Below, one piece after another: positions 35,170 through 44,221 of a stretch of DNA of 64,000 bases (within the stretch, counting starts at the first letter, position 1; every line of letters begins with the position of its first letter). A program made the translations under genes and the position numbers. Origin of the DNA: MGBC163016 sp964518575 (lineage in GTDB: Bacteria > Actinomycetota > Coriobacteriia > Coriobacteriales > Eggerthellaceae); the NCBI GenBank assembly GCA_964518575.1, contig CAZFGW010000003.1:1-64000 (forward strand). Direction: 5' to 3'. The notes beneath the pieces are model-generated. The model searched no databases. It was given only the letters and a program-made list of their open reading frames with translations, and was not told the DNA's origin.

Positions 35170-35196
35170 GCCTCTCTTGGATGCTCCAAGAGAGGC
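35170..35196. terminator. Strong hairpin between the CDF and ABC-importer genes
   Basis: GCCTCTCTTGGA (35170-35181) pairs perfectly with TCCAAGAGAGGC (35185-35196) around a 3-nt loop. It lies just past the CDF stop. No T tract follows on either strand, so it may be a terminator that works without one, an mRNA-end stabiliser or a processing site. Confidence 0.4.
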
Positions 35197-35213
35197 AATT
35201 CGTATGGGAAAAA

Positions 35214-36134
35214 TCATAAATCGCTTTGTCGGTCGACCTGCTGCGAATCGTCGAGCGGTTCGATATGAACCAGCACTTCGTGCACCTGAGGAAACTTCTC
35301 TTGCACGGCATCTTGGAGCACATCGCCAATCCCGTGCGCCTCAGCCACCGTCATATCGGGACGCACCAGCAGATGCAGATCGACATAGACCTCCGACTCC
35401 GTCCCACGCGTGCGGATGCAGTGAACCTCTTCGATACCCGCAACACCTTTCGCGATGTCCTTGATCTCATCGGAAGGAATGCGAGAACGGTCCGAAAGCG
35501 TCCTGAGCGCCTGGCGAAACACCTGCGCCGCCGACGCCAAGATGAACACCGTCACGAACAGCGCCATCAAGGGGTCCGCCTGCGGTATTCCCATTTTGAC
35601 GAGAACGAGCCCCACAATGACACCCACGGAAACGAGCGCGTCGGAGAACGTGTGGGACGCATCCGCCATGAGAATGTCGCTTTTGAGCTTCTTGCCCGCG
35701 CGCCGCTCATACAGCGTGACGCCTAGATTGATGCCGAGCGTTACCACCATGACTGCGAAGGATAAACCGGTCACCTGCGCATCGAAGGTCTGGTTGACAA
35801 GGCGCTCAACCGCTCCCGTGCCAACCTCGAACGCCGCGATGAGCAAAAGAATACCGATGACGAGTGATCCGTAGGTCTCGAATTTCGCATGACCGTAAGG
35901 GTGCCCCTTGTCGGCAGGACGCGCCGCAACCGCGATGCCGATAAGCCCGATAACATTGCCGATGGAGTCGAACAACGAATGGATGCCGTCGGCTTGCATG
36001 GATGCCGAGCCCGACACCAAGCCGTAGAAGAACTTCGCCCCGGCTACAGCCAAATTAAGCCCAAGGATGATCCAGAGGACTTTTTTCACTTCGCGCGTGC
36101 GATCGAGGGCTTTTTCAGAAAGATTCACCGGCAT
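35214..36134 (-). CDS. Cation diffusion facilitator transporter
   Basis: A 306-aa CDF protein with six membrane segments and a C-terminal cytosolic metal-sensing domain (from about residue 210). The transport-site HxxxD motifs are visible in ADGIHSLFDS and ADASHTFSDAL. It should export zinc, iron, manganese or a similar divalent metal in exchange for protons. Metal choice cannot be told. The next minus-strand gene (ABC importer) is 188 bp away behind a strong hairpin, so this is a separate unit. Confidence 0.92.
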   Translation of the reverse strand: MPVNLSEKALDRTREVKKVLWIILGLNLAVAGAKFFYGLVSGSASMQADGIHSLFDSIGNVIGLIGIAVAARPADKGHPYGHAKFETYGSLVIGILLLIAAFEVGTGAVERLVNQTFDAQVTGLSFAVMVVTLGINLGVTLYERRAGKKLKSDILMADASHTFSDALVSVGVIVGLVLVKMGIPQADPLMALFVTVFILASAAQVFRQALRTLSDRSRIPSDEIKDIAKGVAGIEEVHCIRTRGTESEVYVDLHLLVRPDMTVAEAHGIGDVLQDAVQEKFPQVHEVLVHIEPLDDSQQVDRQSDL

Positions 36135-36240
36135 TGCCCCATGATATCCGAAAAGTGTACAAAAGCGCGCCTGCGCTCACCTACAATAGGAAAAGAAACA
36201 TGCTTTCGATCGTCTTATATCTGCGCTTAGAGGAGGACCG

Positions 36241-37494
36241 ATGGACATCAATGATCCAAACAAACCCACTGCACCGAACGATCAACCCAGGGAGCTCTCA
36301 TCGGCGTCTACACCCGAACAAGCAAGCGCGCAGACTCCCGAGGCGAACCCTGCCTCTGAGCTGCCCGCAGAAACGCCGATGACAGGAGCACTGGAAACCG
36401 AGCACGCTTCTTCCGAGACGCAATCATCTCCGGCTTCTCCAACTTCCCCGGTTTCTCCGACGTCTCCCCTCACGCCTCAACAAACCGAACAACCTGCATC
36501 CTCTGCGTTCACGAATCCGTGGAACACCGGAGACACGAACGATTCCTACAACCAAGCGTATGCCCAGACTGCGCAAGCAACACAGCCGTTTTCGGAGGCA
36601 CAGCCCACATCACCGGTGAACCCCATGCCGTATCAGCAGACCTCGTTTGCCGAACCGCCCCTGACGCCGCCGTCTCCGACTGGCGCTCTGGTATGCGGTG
36701 TGCTCGCGATCGTGTTCTGCCTCGCACCCTTCGTCGGCATCATCTTAGGCATCATCGCCATCGTGCTCGGCAATAAGTATGTCCGCTCCGGCGGCACTGA
36801 AGGCACCGGCAAAGCGGGCAGGATCTGCGGCATCATCGGCGTCATTCTCTCAACGCTCGTGCTCATCCTTTGCGTCGTTTTCATTGTGATCGGGCTATCC
36901 GTGCTCGATATGCCCCTCACCGATTATTCCTCATCGCGCTCCAGCACGTCATCCATTGCACGTTCCTATGATGAGGGTGATCTCGACGGTGAGGATGCCG
37001 CGGCCATTCGCGAACTCATCGAACCGCGACTCGAGCATATTCGCGATCGCAATCCCGAGACGATGACATCGCTGGAAATGGTGCTCAGAACGGAGCTTAA
37101 TGCAGAGCTCGATGACCCCGAGTATGTCGATACGATCGACCTTGCCAGCTTCATCAATGTCATGGCAACCCCGTTCGATTTCGAATACGGATACGTTGAT
37201 CTCAACGAGCGCGGCAACGAAGCCGAGGCGCTGTATTGGATCACCATGAAGGACAGCCGCGATTTCAGCAATATCTTCGAAGACCTGCTCGCCGATTACG
37301 AGAACACGGTCGACATCGATACCCTGACCATCGAGCAGTTGGATGCCGATTACAACGCCATGTTGTTGCAGGCAGCCGAGAGCGCTGAAACCACAAGCAG
37401 CCAGCTCATCTTGGTCGATCTGACGAAGAAGGGTGGCACGTGGGTCATCGATGAGGATAGTTGGAATAGCGAAATGGCTAGTTTGTTCCTGTAA
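36241..37494 (+). CDS. DUF4190 membrane protein with a Pro/Ser/Thr-rich N terminus
   Basis: A 417-aa protein. Residues 1-135 are low-complexity and rich in Pro, Ser, Thr, Glu and Gln, with a PTSPVSPTSPL repeat. Two hydrophobic segments (about 147-180 and 198-225) with GALVCGVLAIVFCL and GKAGRICGIIGVIL match DUF4190. A 190-residue acidic C-terminal domain of unknown function is probably extracytoplasmic. AGGAGGACCG precedes the ATG. The 3' end faces a double repeat and the DJ-1 gene. Confidence 0.8.
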   Translation: MDINDPNKPTAPNDQPRELSSASTPEQASAQTPEANPASELPAETPMTGALETEHASSETQSSPASPTSPVSPTSPLTPQQTEQPASSAFTNPWNTGDTNDSYNQAYAQTAQATQPFSEAQPTSPVNPMPYQQTSFAEPPLTPPSPTGALVCGVLAIVFCLAPFVGIILGIIAIVLGNKYVRSGGTEGTGKAGRICGIIGVILSTLVLILCVVFIVIGLSVLDMPLTDYSSSRSSTSSIARSYDEGDLDGEDAAAIRELIEPRLEHIRDRNPETMTSLEMVLRTELNAELDDPEYVDTIDLASFINVMATPFDFEYGYVDLNERGNEAEALYWITMKDSRDFSNIFEDLLADYENTVDIDTLTIEQLDADYNAMLLQAAESAETTSSQLILVDLTKKGGTWVIDEDSWNSEMASLFL

Positions 37495-37502
37495 TCAATA
37501 AC

Positions 37503-37637
37503 CATTCGTGATCGAAAACAAACCAATTATGGTAATGCTTGGGGATAGACGTAGGGGCTGACCCATTCGTGGTCGAAAACGAATCAATTATGGTAATGCG
37601 TGGGCATAGACGTAGGGGCGAGATTCATCTCGCCCGC
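37503..37637 (+). repeat. Dispersed intergenic palindromic repeat, copy 3 (double unit)
   Basis: Two tandem units with a 61-bp period begin at CATTCGTGATCG (37503) and CATTCGTGGTCG (37564). The first ends in GGGGCTGACC; only the second ends in the palindrome GGGCGAGATTCATCTCGCCC (37616-37635). It lies in the convergent gap between the DUF4190 and DJ-1 genes. Confidence 0.85.
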
Positions 37638-37706
37638 TCACGTTCCATGTTTGGAGATGGTGCGATCGGATTCACCATTGACGCAACGAATTCGCCCTTC
37701 GCGGCA

Positions 37707-38276
37707 TTAACACACCGGCTGCATCAACAATCCGTCAGACACGCTTTTCGCAACATCTTCGCCAACGAGCGCCTTCGCAAGTGCAATACCAAATCGCATC
37801 GCTTGCCCCGGACCGCTTGCCGTAATCAAATTGCCATCGACATACACGCCGAAATCCGCCTGATAGACGCCTGCCGGGAAATTCGTCTGGCATCCCGGAT
37901 AGCAGGTGGCAATACGCCCTTCCAAAAGACCGAGACCGGCAAGAATCGTCGGTCCAGCACAGATCGATCCGACATGTTTGTTCGCATGCATGAATGCAGA
38001 AATGGTATCCAGCGCCTTCTGGCATGCGTTGATGTTATCAACCCCGCCGTTACCGCCAGGCACGACGATCATATCGAACGACATGAGATCGAGATCCGCC
38101 TCATCGATCTGCGCATTCGCCGTCACATCCACACCCTGGGCGGATTTCACCGCTTTGGTGGGCATCACAGACACAAGGGTTACATCCACACCGGCACGGC
38201 GCAAACAATCGGTCGGTGCGATGACCTCCATATCCTCGAAACCATCGCCGAGAAAAATCGCGACTCGCTTGCTCAT
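37707..38276 (-). CDS. DJ-1/PfpI family protein
   Basis: A 189-aa protein of the DJ-1/YajL group. The conserved Glu is in GDGFEDME and the nucleophilic Cys in GSICAGPTIL. Members act as protective chaperones or glyoxalase-like deglycases and respond to oxidative or carbonyl stress. The start MSKRVAIFL at 38276 has AAGGAG 9 nt upstream; two in-frame upstream Met codons lie on or before that site and are rejected. A deformylase-like gene lies 32 bp upstream, so the two form a unit. Confidence 0.9.
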   Translation of the reverse strand: MSKRVAIFLGDGFEDMEVIAPTDCLRRAGVDVTLVSVMPTKAVKSAQGVDVTANAQIDEADLDLMSFDMIVVPGGNGGVDNINACQKALDTISAFMHANKHVGSICAGPTILAGLGLLEGRIATCYPGCQTNFPAGVYQADFGVYVDGNLITASGPGQAMRFGIALAKALVGEDVAKSVSDGLLMQPVC

Positions 38277-38308
38277 TGCAGTCATCTCCTTGTACGGGAT
38301 CACTGCAA

Positions 38309-38728
38309 TCAGACGAGTTTGCCTTTGCAGTGATCGATCAGATGTTGTATCACCTGTGAGGTTCTACCATGAAATTCGCGCTTCTTTGGCACGAGCGCGC
38401 CATCCTTTTCTTCTTCGTAAGAAATCGTCGCGCATTCGTAACGCGTAACTTTGCTGGGTTCATCGCGCGAGAAGCACTCCTCTTCCATCTTTTGGGGGTG
38501 GAGCGCCTTGACGAGCTTGGGATTGAAGATGATGTGCGTATTGTCGTCATCGTCGATATACACGGCAACGCATTTGGTCTCGCCGATCTGATTCGCCGCC
38601 AGACACGCAACGTCCTCCATGGATTCAAGGGTGTCAATGAGATCCTGCGCGATAGGCATGTCATCGATCGTTGCCTTGTCGCACGGGGTCGAAAGGATCG
38701 CTTCGTCTTTGATAATCTCTTTGATCAT
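38309..38728 (-). CDS. Peptide deformylase-like protein lacking the catalytic glutamate
   Basis: A 139-aa protein of the short peptide-deformylase type. The three family motifs are all present but altered: CLAANQIG in place of GLAAPQ, EEECFS in place of EGCLS, and QHLIDHCKG in place of QHExDHxxG. The metal ligands Cys, His and His are kept, but the catalytic Glu is Leu (codon CTG). Classical deformylation is therefore doubtful. It may be a paralog with another role, with the true def gene elsewhere. GGAG precedes the ATG. Confidence 0.8.
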   Translation of the reverse strand: MIKEIIKDEAILSTPCDKATIDDMPIAQDLIDTLESMEDVACLAANQIGETKCVAVYIDDDDNTHIIFNPKLVKALHPQKMEEECFSRDEPSKVTRYECATISYEEEKDGALVPKKREFHGRTSQVIQHLIDHCKGKLV

Positions 38729-39054
38729 AAGGGGTCTCCGTTTTGTCGCCGGATCACAACCTGTTCACTATAACAGGTCTTTCCCACCCATGACACAACC
38801 CCGCACGACCGAATCCAACCCAACGAGAAATGTTTCAATGAGAAAAATCTCTGGGTATAGACGTTGGGGCTGACCCATTCGTAATAGAAAACAAATCAAT
38901 TATGGTAATGCGTGGGGATAGATGTAGTGGCGAGATTCATCTCGCCCGCAATGGTGCATAATCGGGGTTGTTTCATTTGGGATCGCCGTTGACGCACCGC
39001 AATCCCCGATATAAATCGTCACCGGGACCGTCGCACCGGACGCGCCACCCACCA
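38729..39054. other. Non-coding region between the deformylase-like and PH-domain genes
   Basis: This 326-bp gap contains repeat copy 4. Beyond the repeat there is no open frame with a ribosome site and no clear promoter or terminator. Confidence 0.6.
38822..38949 (+). repeat. Dispersed intergenic palindromic repeat, copy 4 (double unit)
   Basis: A degenerate first unit ends in GGGTATAGACGTTGGGGC and TGACC. A second unit starts at CATTCGTAATAG and ends in the palindrome GGCGAGATTCATCTCGCC (38929-38946). The layout is the same as in copy 3. Confidence 0.8.
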
Positions 39055-41037
39055 TTACCGAACCGGCTTCAACCACTCGATCCACTGCGATGCCGCCTGC
39101 TCACTCACGTCGATGAGCGTGATGGTGGTACCCGCAACACCCGCACCCGCGGCTGATTTCGTATTGATGGTTGCCGTGTGCGCAACCCGCTGCAACGGAT
39201 TGGTCTTGGTATACCCGTACTGGATCTTGTTCTTCGGATATACCGTCGTCTGCTTTCCGAATCCACTGTTGCACACCATCATGAAACGCCGGCTGACCGC
39301 GAACCCGGATCCCTTATACCACAACACGGCATCGATGATATCGAACACGAAAATGAGCGCACAGATGACATACACGATGACGGCGATGCAGTTGAGCAGA
39401 TACACGCTGAACACATCCTCGAGCATCGATAGGTCCGTCACGCTCGTAAGATCGGGCGCGATCGCATTCACGATAATCTGCGTAAACGCCATGATAATCG
39501 CGAGCCAGAACCCGAGTCCCTGCCAAATGCTTCGACGGATGATGCCGCGCCGCAGCGCCTTTTCTGAAAGCGGAATCGTATCGCTGGGAATCTCATATTC
39601 CGGCAGGATGGCGGAGAGAATCTCGCCCACGCGGTCAACTTTGACAAACGGATGCAACACAATACCTGAGGTGGTCATATTGTTCGCGGTTCCCGAACTC
39701 TCAGATCCGTCGCTCGCATCCACTTTGCCGAGACTGATCTCGCAATAGCCGATGAACTTGCGGATGACGCTTTGCTTAATGACCACATTCTGAATGCGCT
39801 CGATACTGACGCTTTGCGATTGATGTTGTAAAAGCCCGCGTTCGACTTCGATCCTATCTCCCCTGCGCCGTGCATGAAAACCGCCGTAGGAAATGATCGA
39901 TCCCAGAATGGAGAACGCCCATACGACCACCGAGACCAAAAGAATCGCCCCGATGATGAACCCCGTCGTCGCTTCGATGCTGTAGCTGAACGCGGCGTTG
40001 ATGATGGCATCAGCGAGCGCGTCCTCGCTTTGGGGCACCGCTTCGAAAAGCATTCCGACGATCTGCCCCAAACCGGCGATGACCGCAAGCACCGCAACCG
40101 CAAACCCGGAATTGTTCGACAACCCCGAGAGGAACAATTCCTTATTGGAAAGCCCGTATTCGTACGTAACGCGTTCGAGCTCCACAGGACCGCCTGCGAA
40201 AACGCCGCCAATCTGATTCCATGCCGCGTCTCCGATATCCAAAATGTTGCCCTGACGCGGTTGAGCACCCGATGCACCAGGCATGCCGGAAACGCCAGCA
40301 ACACCGGGAGCAACAGATGCCCCCTGGGTTGCAACAGCTTGCGCATATACCTGATAGGGCGTGTTCGACAGCGCACACTGACGGCGAAGATACAAATCCT
40401 CCTTCAAAGCCTGAGCCTGTTGCTTCGAAAGATAGGGAACGAGGACAGCCTTATTCGCCGCGCCACCTGCTGTATCGATCGAAACGTTGCACACGCCGAA
40501 CAGGCGCTGCAACAGCGACATACGCAGATCGACCGATTGGATCTTCTGGTAGGGAACGTGCACGCGCTTTTTGACGAGGACGCCCGAATAGAGACTGAAC
40601 TCCTCCGGTCCGACCTCATACCACAGATACTTGTAGGAAAGCGCATGGAGACCGAAGACTAAACCAAGAATGAGCGCGATAACGCCAACGATGATACCGA
40701 TGATGATGAGCATCGCAATCATGTCCGACGATGCGGAGATGTCGCGCATGAGATAGGGCACTTCGTGTATCAGCGAGATGATCGAGGAGAAGCTCGCGAT
40801 GATGATAGCTACAATGAAAATGCCGATCGCACGCAAGCTCCCGAGCCAGATATAGCTGTGATGAACGCGATGCTTGGTCACCGGCGCACTCGACGTGGCA
40901 CCTGCCTGTCCCGGAAGTGGCTGTGCGAGCGGTTGCACCCCTGTCTGCACCCCTGGCTGCGCCTCCGCCTGCATCGGTTGCTGCGCAGGCGGCTGTACGG
41001 GCGGCTGTGTGGGCGTGACGTTGTTCTGATCAGACAT
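39055..41037 (-). CDS. PH-domain (bPH2, YdbT-like) membrane protein
   Basis: A 660-aa protein. A Gln/Pro-rich N-terminal tail (about 50 residues, with QPPVQPPAQQPMQ) precedes paired hydrophobic segments. At least two bPH2/DUF304 domains follow, with typical VPYQKIQSVDLRMSLLQRLFGV and RGLLQHQSQSVSIERIQNVVIKQ cores. The function of YdbT proteins is unknown; they are membrane-associated. The real start is the ATG at 41037, which overlaps the upstream PH gene stop by 1 nt (TGATG), so the two are translationally coupled. Confidence 0.85.
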   Translation of the reverse strand: MSDQNNVTPTQPPVQPPAQQPMQAEAQPGVQTGVQPLAQPLPGQAGATSSAPVTKHRVHHSYIWLGSLRAIGIFIVAIIIASFSSIISLIHEVPYLMRDISASSDMIAMLIIIGIIVGVIALILGLVFGLHALSYKYLWYEVGPEEFSLYSGVLVKKRVHVPYQKIQSVDLRMSLLQRLFGVCNVSIDTAGGAANKAVLVPYLSKQQAQALKEDLYLRRQCALSNTPYQVYAQAVATQGASVAPGVAGVSGMPGASGAQPRQGNILDIGDAAWNQIGGVFAGGPVELERVTYEYGLSNKELFLSGLSNNSGFAVAVLAVIAGLGQIVGMLFEAVPQSEDALADAIINAAFSYSIEATTGFIIGAILLVSVVVWAFSILGSIISYGGFHARRRGDRIEVERGLLQHQSQSVSIERIQNVVIKQSVIRKFIGYCEISLGKVDASDGSESSGTANNMTTSGIVLHPFVKVDRVGEILSAILPEYEIPSDTIPLSEKALRRGIIRRSIWQGLGFWLAIIMAFTQIIVNAIAPDLTSVTDLSMLEDVFSVYLLNCIAVIVYVICALIFVFDIIDAVLWYKGSGFAVSRRFMMVCNSGFGKQTTVYPKNKIQYGYTKTNPLQRVAHTATINTKSAAGAGVAGTTITLIDVSEQAASQWIEWLKPVR

Positions 41038-41528
41038 CAAACGTCCTCTCGCGCAAGACGAGCAAGCTCAGCAGCTCGGTCGCGAACCTCATTCGCCAAC
41101 TCATCGCTCAGTCCCGGAATCTCATGCGAACCCGCCGCCGTCGATACGGTAACGCTCGCCAGCTTGAATGCGCGCAGGATCGGTCCTTGGCGCGTGTCGG
41201 TGTTCTGCACACGGATGAAGGGAATGATGTAGCGCTTCCGCCAGATAATGCCCTTCGCGATATCAAGATAGTCGTTTCTCAGCTCATAGCGCCATCGCAC
41301 ATAGCGGATAGGCGGCAGGATGAAGACGCAAAGAACGAACAGGGCAATGAAGATCACGGCAAGGATAGCAGTCACACCCCACGCCCACGCCTCGCTTGGA
41401 TCGATAAGGGCAACAAGGGCGAAGGGCAGAATGCAGCAGAGCGCGCAGATGACGATCCATATCGCATCGTTGATGCGCCACACATTCTTGATCTTCGGAT
41501 TCAACATTTGGCTTGGATAGTCGAGCAT
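41037..41528 (-). CDS. PH-domain (bPH2, YdbS-like) membrane protein
   Basis: A 163-aa protein with two hydrophobic segments (about 22-75) followed by one bPH2/DUF304 domain, with WRKRYIIPFIRVQNTDTRQGPILRAF. YdbS-YdbT pairs are common in Firmicutes and Actinobacteria and were proposed to act at the envelope. GAGGAAGG precedes the ATG. It is coupled to the larger PH protein downstream. Confidence 0.87.
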   Translation of the reverse strand: MLDYPSQMLNPKIKNVWRINDAIWIVICALCCILPFALVALIDPSEAWAWGVTAILAVIFIALFVLCVFILPPIRYVRWRYELRNDYLDIAKGIIWRKRYIIPFIRVQNTDTRQGPILRAFKLASVTVSTAAGSHEIPGLSDELANEVRDRAAELARLAREDV

Positions 41529-41567
41529 GCGCGAACCTTCCTCAATGGTGTGTTTTCACATGAAAAT

Positions 41568-41608
41568 GCACCGAGCAGCGTCCGTTTGAGCGGACAGGAG
41601 CCCGGTGC
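41568..41608 (-). terminator. Possible terminator after the thioredoxin gene
   Basis: On the minus strand GCACCG and CGGTGC close a larger hairpin that contains a second stem, GTCCG/CGGAC. It is followed by ATTTTC, so the T tract is short. Confidence 0.35.
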
Positions 41609-41640
41609 ATCAAAGATCGAACAGGAATCAGTATAGAGGT

Positions 41641-41955
41641 TTATGCGCCTTTGACCATATCCAATATCGTCGTTTCCTCTTGCTCGCCTGTCAGGGAGCG
41701 AACGACTTCACCGCGATCGAACAAAACGAATGTGGGAAATCCATCGGGTGCGTATTGTTGCGCCAAAGCGGGGGATTCATCAACGTCCACCTGATAGACG
41801 GGACATCCCGGTTCAAGGCGCGTTGCAACATCTTCAATGATGGGCTGCATGCGCTTGCAATGGGGGCACCAGGTGGCGAAAAATTCAACGAGTGTCTCAC
41901 CCGAGTTCGGTCCGATGTGTTCGGAAAACGTGGTTTCATTCAGTACTTGCAGCAT
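41641..41955 (-). CDS. Thioredoxin-like protein with a WCPHC active site
   Basis: A 104-aa thioredoxin fold with WCPHC in place of the usual WCGPC, plus the cis-Pro in DGFPTFVLF. The proline-histidine active-site pair is typical of more oxidising thiol proteins (DsbA uses CPHC), so its redox role may differ from housekeeping thioredoxin. No signal peptide is seen. GGAGG precedes the ATG at 41955; a 61-codon upstream extension is rejected. Confidence 0.88.
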   Translation of the reverse strand: MLQVLNETTFSEHIGPNSGETLVEFFATWCPHCKRMQPIIEDVATRLEPGCPVYQVDVDESPALAQQYAPDGFPTFVLFDRGEVVRSLTGEQEETTILDMVKGA

Positions 41956-42293
41956 ACTCTGCCTCCTTACCGATGCGTGATGCATGAGCATGCGCGCAGT
42001 GAGTATTAACCAAACGTGAATAAGATTACGCGCGCGACTGATCTGCGGGCACGCGAGCGCTCGATTGTTGATAAGTGCAACCCATTTTGTCATAGAGGTG
42101 TTTGCAAAAAACCGAAAGCACGCTTTCGTTAAGCGCACCTTGTTTTCAGTGCATCGCTTGATACACGTCTCACCGCAGCGCTTTGCCCGTTTTGATACAT
42201 CATTATGACAACTTGCGCAGCGTGCGAACGAAATGTATGCGGTATCCTACTATTATCATCATTGAACAGGCGCATATTCGGAAAGGACCCATC
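41956..42293. other. Non-coding divergent region between thioredoxin and the lipoprotein gene
   Basis: 338 bp without a supportable gene. A TATTAT at 42251 is a possible -10 for the lipoprotein gene, but no matching -35 was found. Confidence 0.5.
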
Positions 42294-42887
42294 ATGAAAC
42301 TACGTAAAGCGATTCTCCTCCTCTGCTCGTTCGTGCTTGCTGCGGGCGCGGTCGTTTGCCTCAGTTCATGTGGTCCGAACAATGAGCAGATCATCCGGCA
42401 AACGCTGACTCAGGAATTCGACGCCTACAAGAACGTCGACGACAGCGTTCTGACCGAGATTTCAACGAAGGCGGCGAACCAGGGGCTCGACCGCATGGGC
42501 ATTGACACCGAGGAATTCGCCTCCGTTGTCCTTGATGGCTTCGACTATCACATCGACGACATCACCGTTGAGGGCAAAACGGCGCAAGCCACCATCACCT
42601 TTGCGGGCAAAAGCAGCAAAGCATTTACCGAGAGCATCAACAACCTCATGGCAGAGCTGACCACGGACGAATCGTTCAGTGGCATGACCACCGATCAGCG
42701 TCGCGAATATCTCATCGACCGCTTGATGGAAGCGTTCAAGGACGTTCCTGTCTCCGATGAAACGGTCACCATCAACTACGAGCTTGACGGAAATGTTTGG
42801 CGCAGCACCAACAGCGCCGAAGTGTTCTCCTCCATCGACAACCTCGTGTTGGCGCAAAGCCCTCTGCAAACAGCCACGACGGAGTAA
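42294..42887 (+). CDS. Small lipoprotein of unknown function
   Basis: A 197-aa protein with an n-region, hydrophobic core and lipobox CLSSC (Cys26). The mature part is acidic and mixed alpha/beta in appearance, with repeated FDYHIDDITVEGKTAQATITF-like segments of the kind seen in small Firmicutes and Coriobacteria lipoproteins that fold like cystatin or NTF2-type domains. I do not recognise the family with certainty. GGAAAGGACC precedes the ATG. A strong hairpin follows the stop. Confidence 0.75.
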   Translation: MKLRKAILLLCSFVLAAGAVVCLSSCGPNNEQIIRQTLTQEFDAYKNVDDSVLTEISTKAANQGLDRMGIDTEEFASVVLDGFDYHIDDITVEGKTAQATITFAGKSSKAFTESINNLMAELTTDESFSGMTTDQRREYLIDRLMEAFKDVPVSDETVTINYELDGNVWRSTNSAEVFSSIDNLVLAQSPLQTATTE

Positions 42888-42914
42888 AGAGGAATGTTTG
42901 TCGAAGGTAACGCT

Positions 42915-42950
42915 CCGCGCCCGGTTGATATCACGGGCGCGGAAATTATT
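42915..42950 (+). terminator. Probable terminator after the lipoprotein gene
   Basis: CCGCGCCCG (42915-42923) pairs with CGGGCGCGG (42934-42942) around 10 nt. AAATTATT follows, a weak T tract. It may serve both the lipoprotein gene and the convergent cyclo-ligase gene. Confidence 0.5.
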
Positions 42951-42981
42951 GTGCGCCCGTTCGCACCCTCAGGCGCAAATA

Positions 42982-43545
42982 CTACCCGCAGATCACAAGC
43001 TTAACGGGACGGTCCAGCTCCTCGGGCACAATGTTCTCGCAGAGTTGCTCCTCGAAACAAACACCGATGGTGCATCCCTTGAAATCCGCAAGGAACCGGT
43101 CGTAGTAACCGCCGCCGTAACCGATCCGGTTGCCAGCATCGTCGAATGCAACGCCGGGAATCAACGCAAGGCACTGCTCGTCGGGTGACTCGATAAGCGT
43201 GCACGTATCGCTTTTTGGCTCGCACATACCAAGCGGACTGGGAGCAAGCTCTTCCATTGGCCACACGAGATGCCAATCGATCGTATGATCCTCCCGTACG
43301 CAGCGGGGATACGCTACCGCTTTGCCCATATTCCACGCAGACTTGATGATTGGATTGATGTCGATCTCGCTTCTGAAGGGATCGTACACAAGCAACGTGC
43401 GCGCTTCTTTGAACTCCGGAAGGCTAACGATCTTATTCGCAAGCGCACGCGCCGCCTCTGCTCGCCGTGATAATGACAAGCTGTCTCTGATCTGCAGATA
43501 CTTTGTTCTGAGCGCATCTTTGGTGAGAGGTTCATCGCTTGCCAT
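42982..43545 (-). CDS. 5-formyltetrahydrofolate cyclo-ligase
   Basis: A 187-aa enzyme of the FAU1/YgfA family that converts 5-formyl-THF to 5,10-methenyl-THF using ATP. Diagnostic parts are LVYDPFRSEIDI and the C-terminal phosphate-binding IGYGGGYYDRFL. The length matches the family. It is transcribed on its own, divergent from the flavodoxin-like reductase gene. Confidence 0.93.
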   Translation of the reverse strand: MASDEPLTKDALRTKYLQIRDSLSLSRRAEAARALANKIVSLPEFKEARTLLVYDPFRSEIDINPIIKSAWNMGKAVAYPRCVREDHTIDWHLVWPMEELAPSPLGMCEPKSDTCTLIESPDEQCLALIPGVAFDDAGNRIGYGGGYYDRFLADFKGCTIGVCFEEQLCENIVPEELDRPVKLVICG

Positions 43546-43642
43546 TCGAACCCGTTCCTTCCTTTGTGATCGTATCCGTTTTCTCTCATGTTACCCTTGA
43601 TCGCGTCAGGGAAAACCACCGAAGCCCGAGAAAGGGGTCAGC

Positions 43643-44221
43643 ATGGGAATCTTGTTCGTCAATGCATGCCTCAGAGGCGATGAGTCGCGAACGCTGCGCC
43701 TGTGCCGCGCGTACCTCGAGGGGCTGCCCAATGTCCATGAGGTCGACCTCGGGCAGAAACGGCTCTCCCCGCTTTATCGCGAAGAGGTGAAGTTCCGCGC
43801 TCAGCTTGAGCTCGCCGGCGTCTACGACGACCAGATTTTCGATTTGTCGAAACAGTTCGCCCATGCCGATGAGATCGTCATTGGTGCGCCGTATTGGGAC
43901 CTCTCCTTCCCCGCTGCGCTGAAGGTCTACATCGAGCACGTCAGCGTCAACGACCTGACGTTCCACTACACCGACGAAGGGAAATGCGAGGGCTTGTGCA
44001 ACGCGAAGCACCTCACCTACATAACTACCTGCGGCGGTAGCGTGAAGGATGCGAATATGGGATATGACTACATCTGCGGGATCGCGAAGATGTTCGGTAT
44101 CCCCGAGACCCGTTTTGTTGCTGCGGAAAATCTTGATGTGGTCGGCGCCGACATCGAAGCGATCATGGCAGACGCCCTTGCACTCGTCGAAAAGCTCAAG
44201 GCTAACCGCCCGGAAATCTAG
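43643..44221 (+). CDS. NAD(P)H-dependent FMN oxidoreductase (flavodoxin-like fold)
   Basis: A 192-aa protein of the flavodoxin-2/AzoR-like family. The FMN-contacting segment GAPYWDLSFPAALKVYIEHV and the TTCGGSV loop are typical. Such enzymes reduce quinones, azo compounds or flavins. AAAGGGG precedes the ATG. Single gene. Confidence 0.85.
   Translation: MGILFVNACLRGDESRTLRLCRAYLEGLPNVHEVDLGQKRLSPLYREEVKFRAQLELAGVYDDQIFDLSKQFAHADEIVIGAPYWDLSFPAALKVYIEHVSVNDLTFHYTDEGKCEGLCNAKHLTYITTCGGSVKDANMGYDYICGIAKMFGIPETRFVAAENLDVVGADIEAIMADALALVEKLKANRPEI

Noticed and set aside
35026..35213. Possible thiamine or flavin riboswitch before the NMT1-type importer
   Set aside because: No TPP or FMN riboswitch core sequence could be recognised in this leader.
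37503..37637. Tandem 61-bp units considered as a CRISPR array
   Set aside because: Only two units exist, they are similar along their whole length with no unique spacers, and no cas gene is present.
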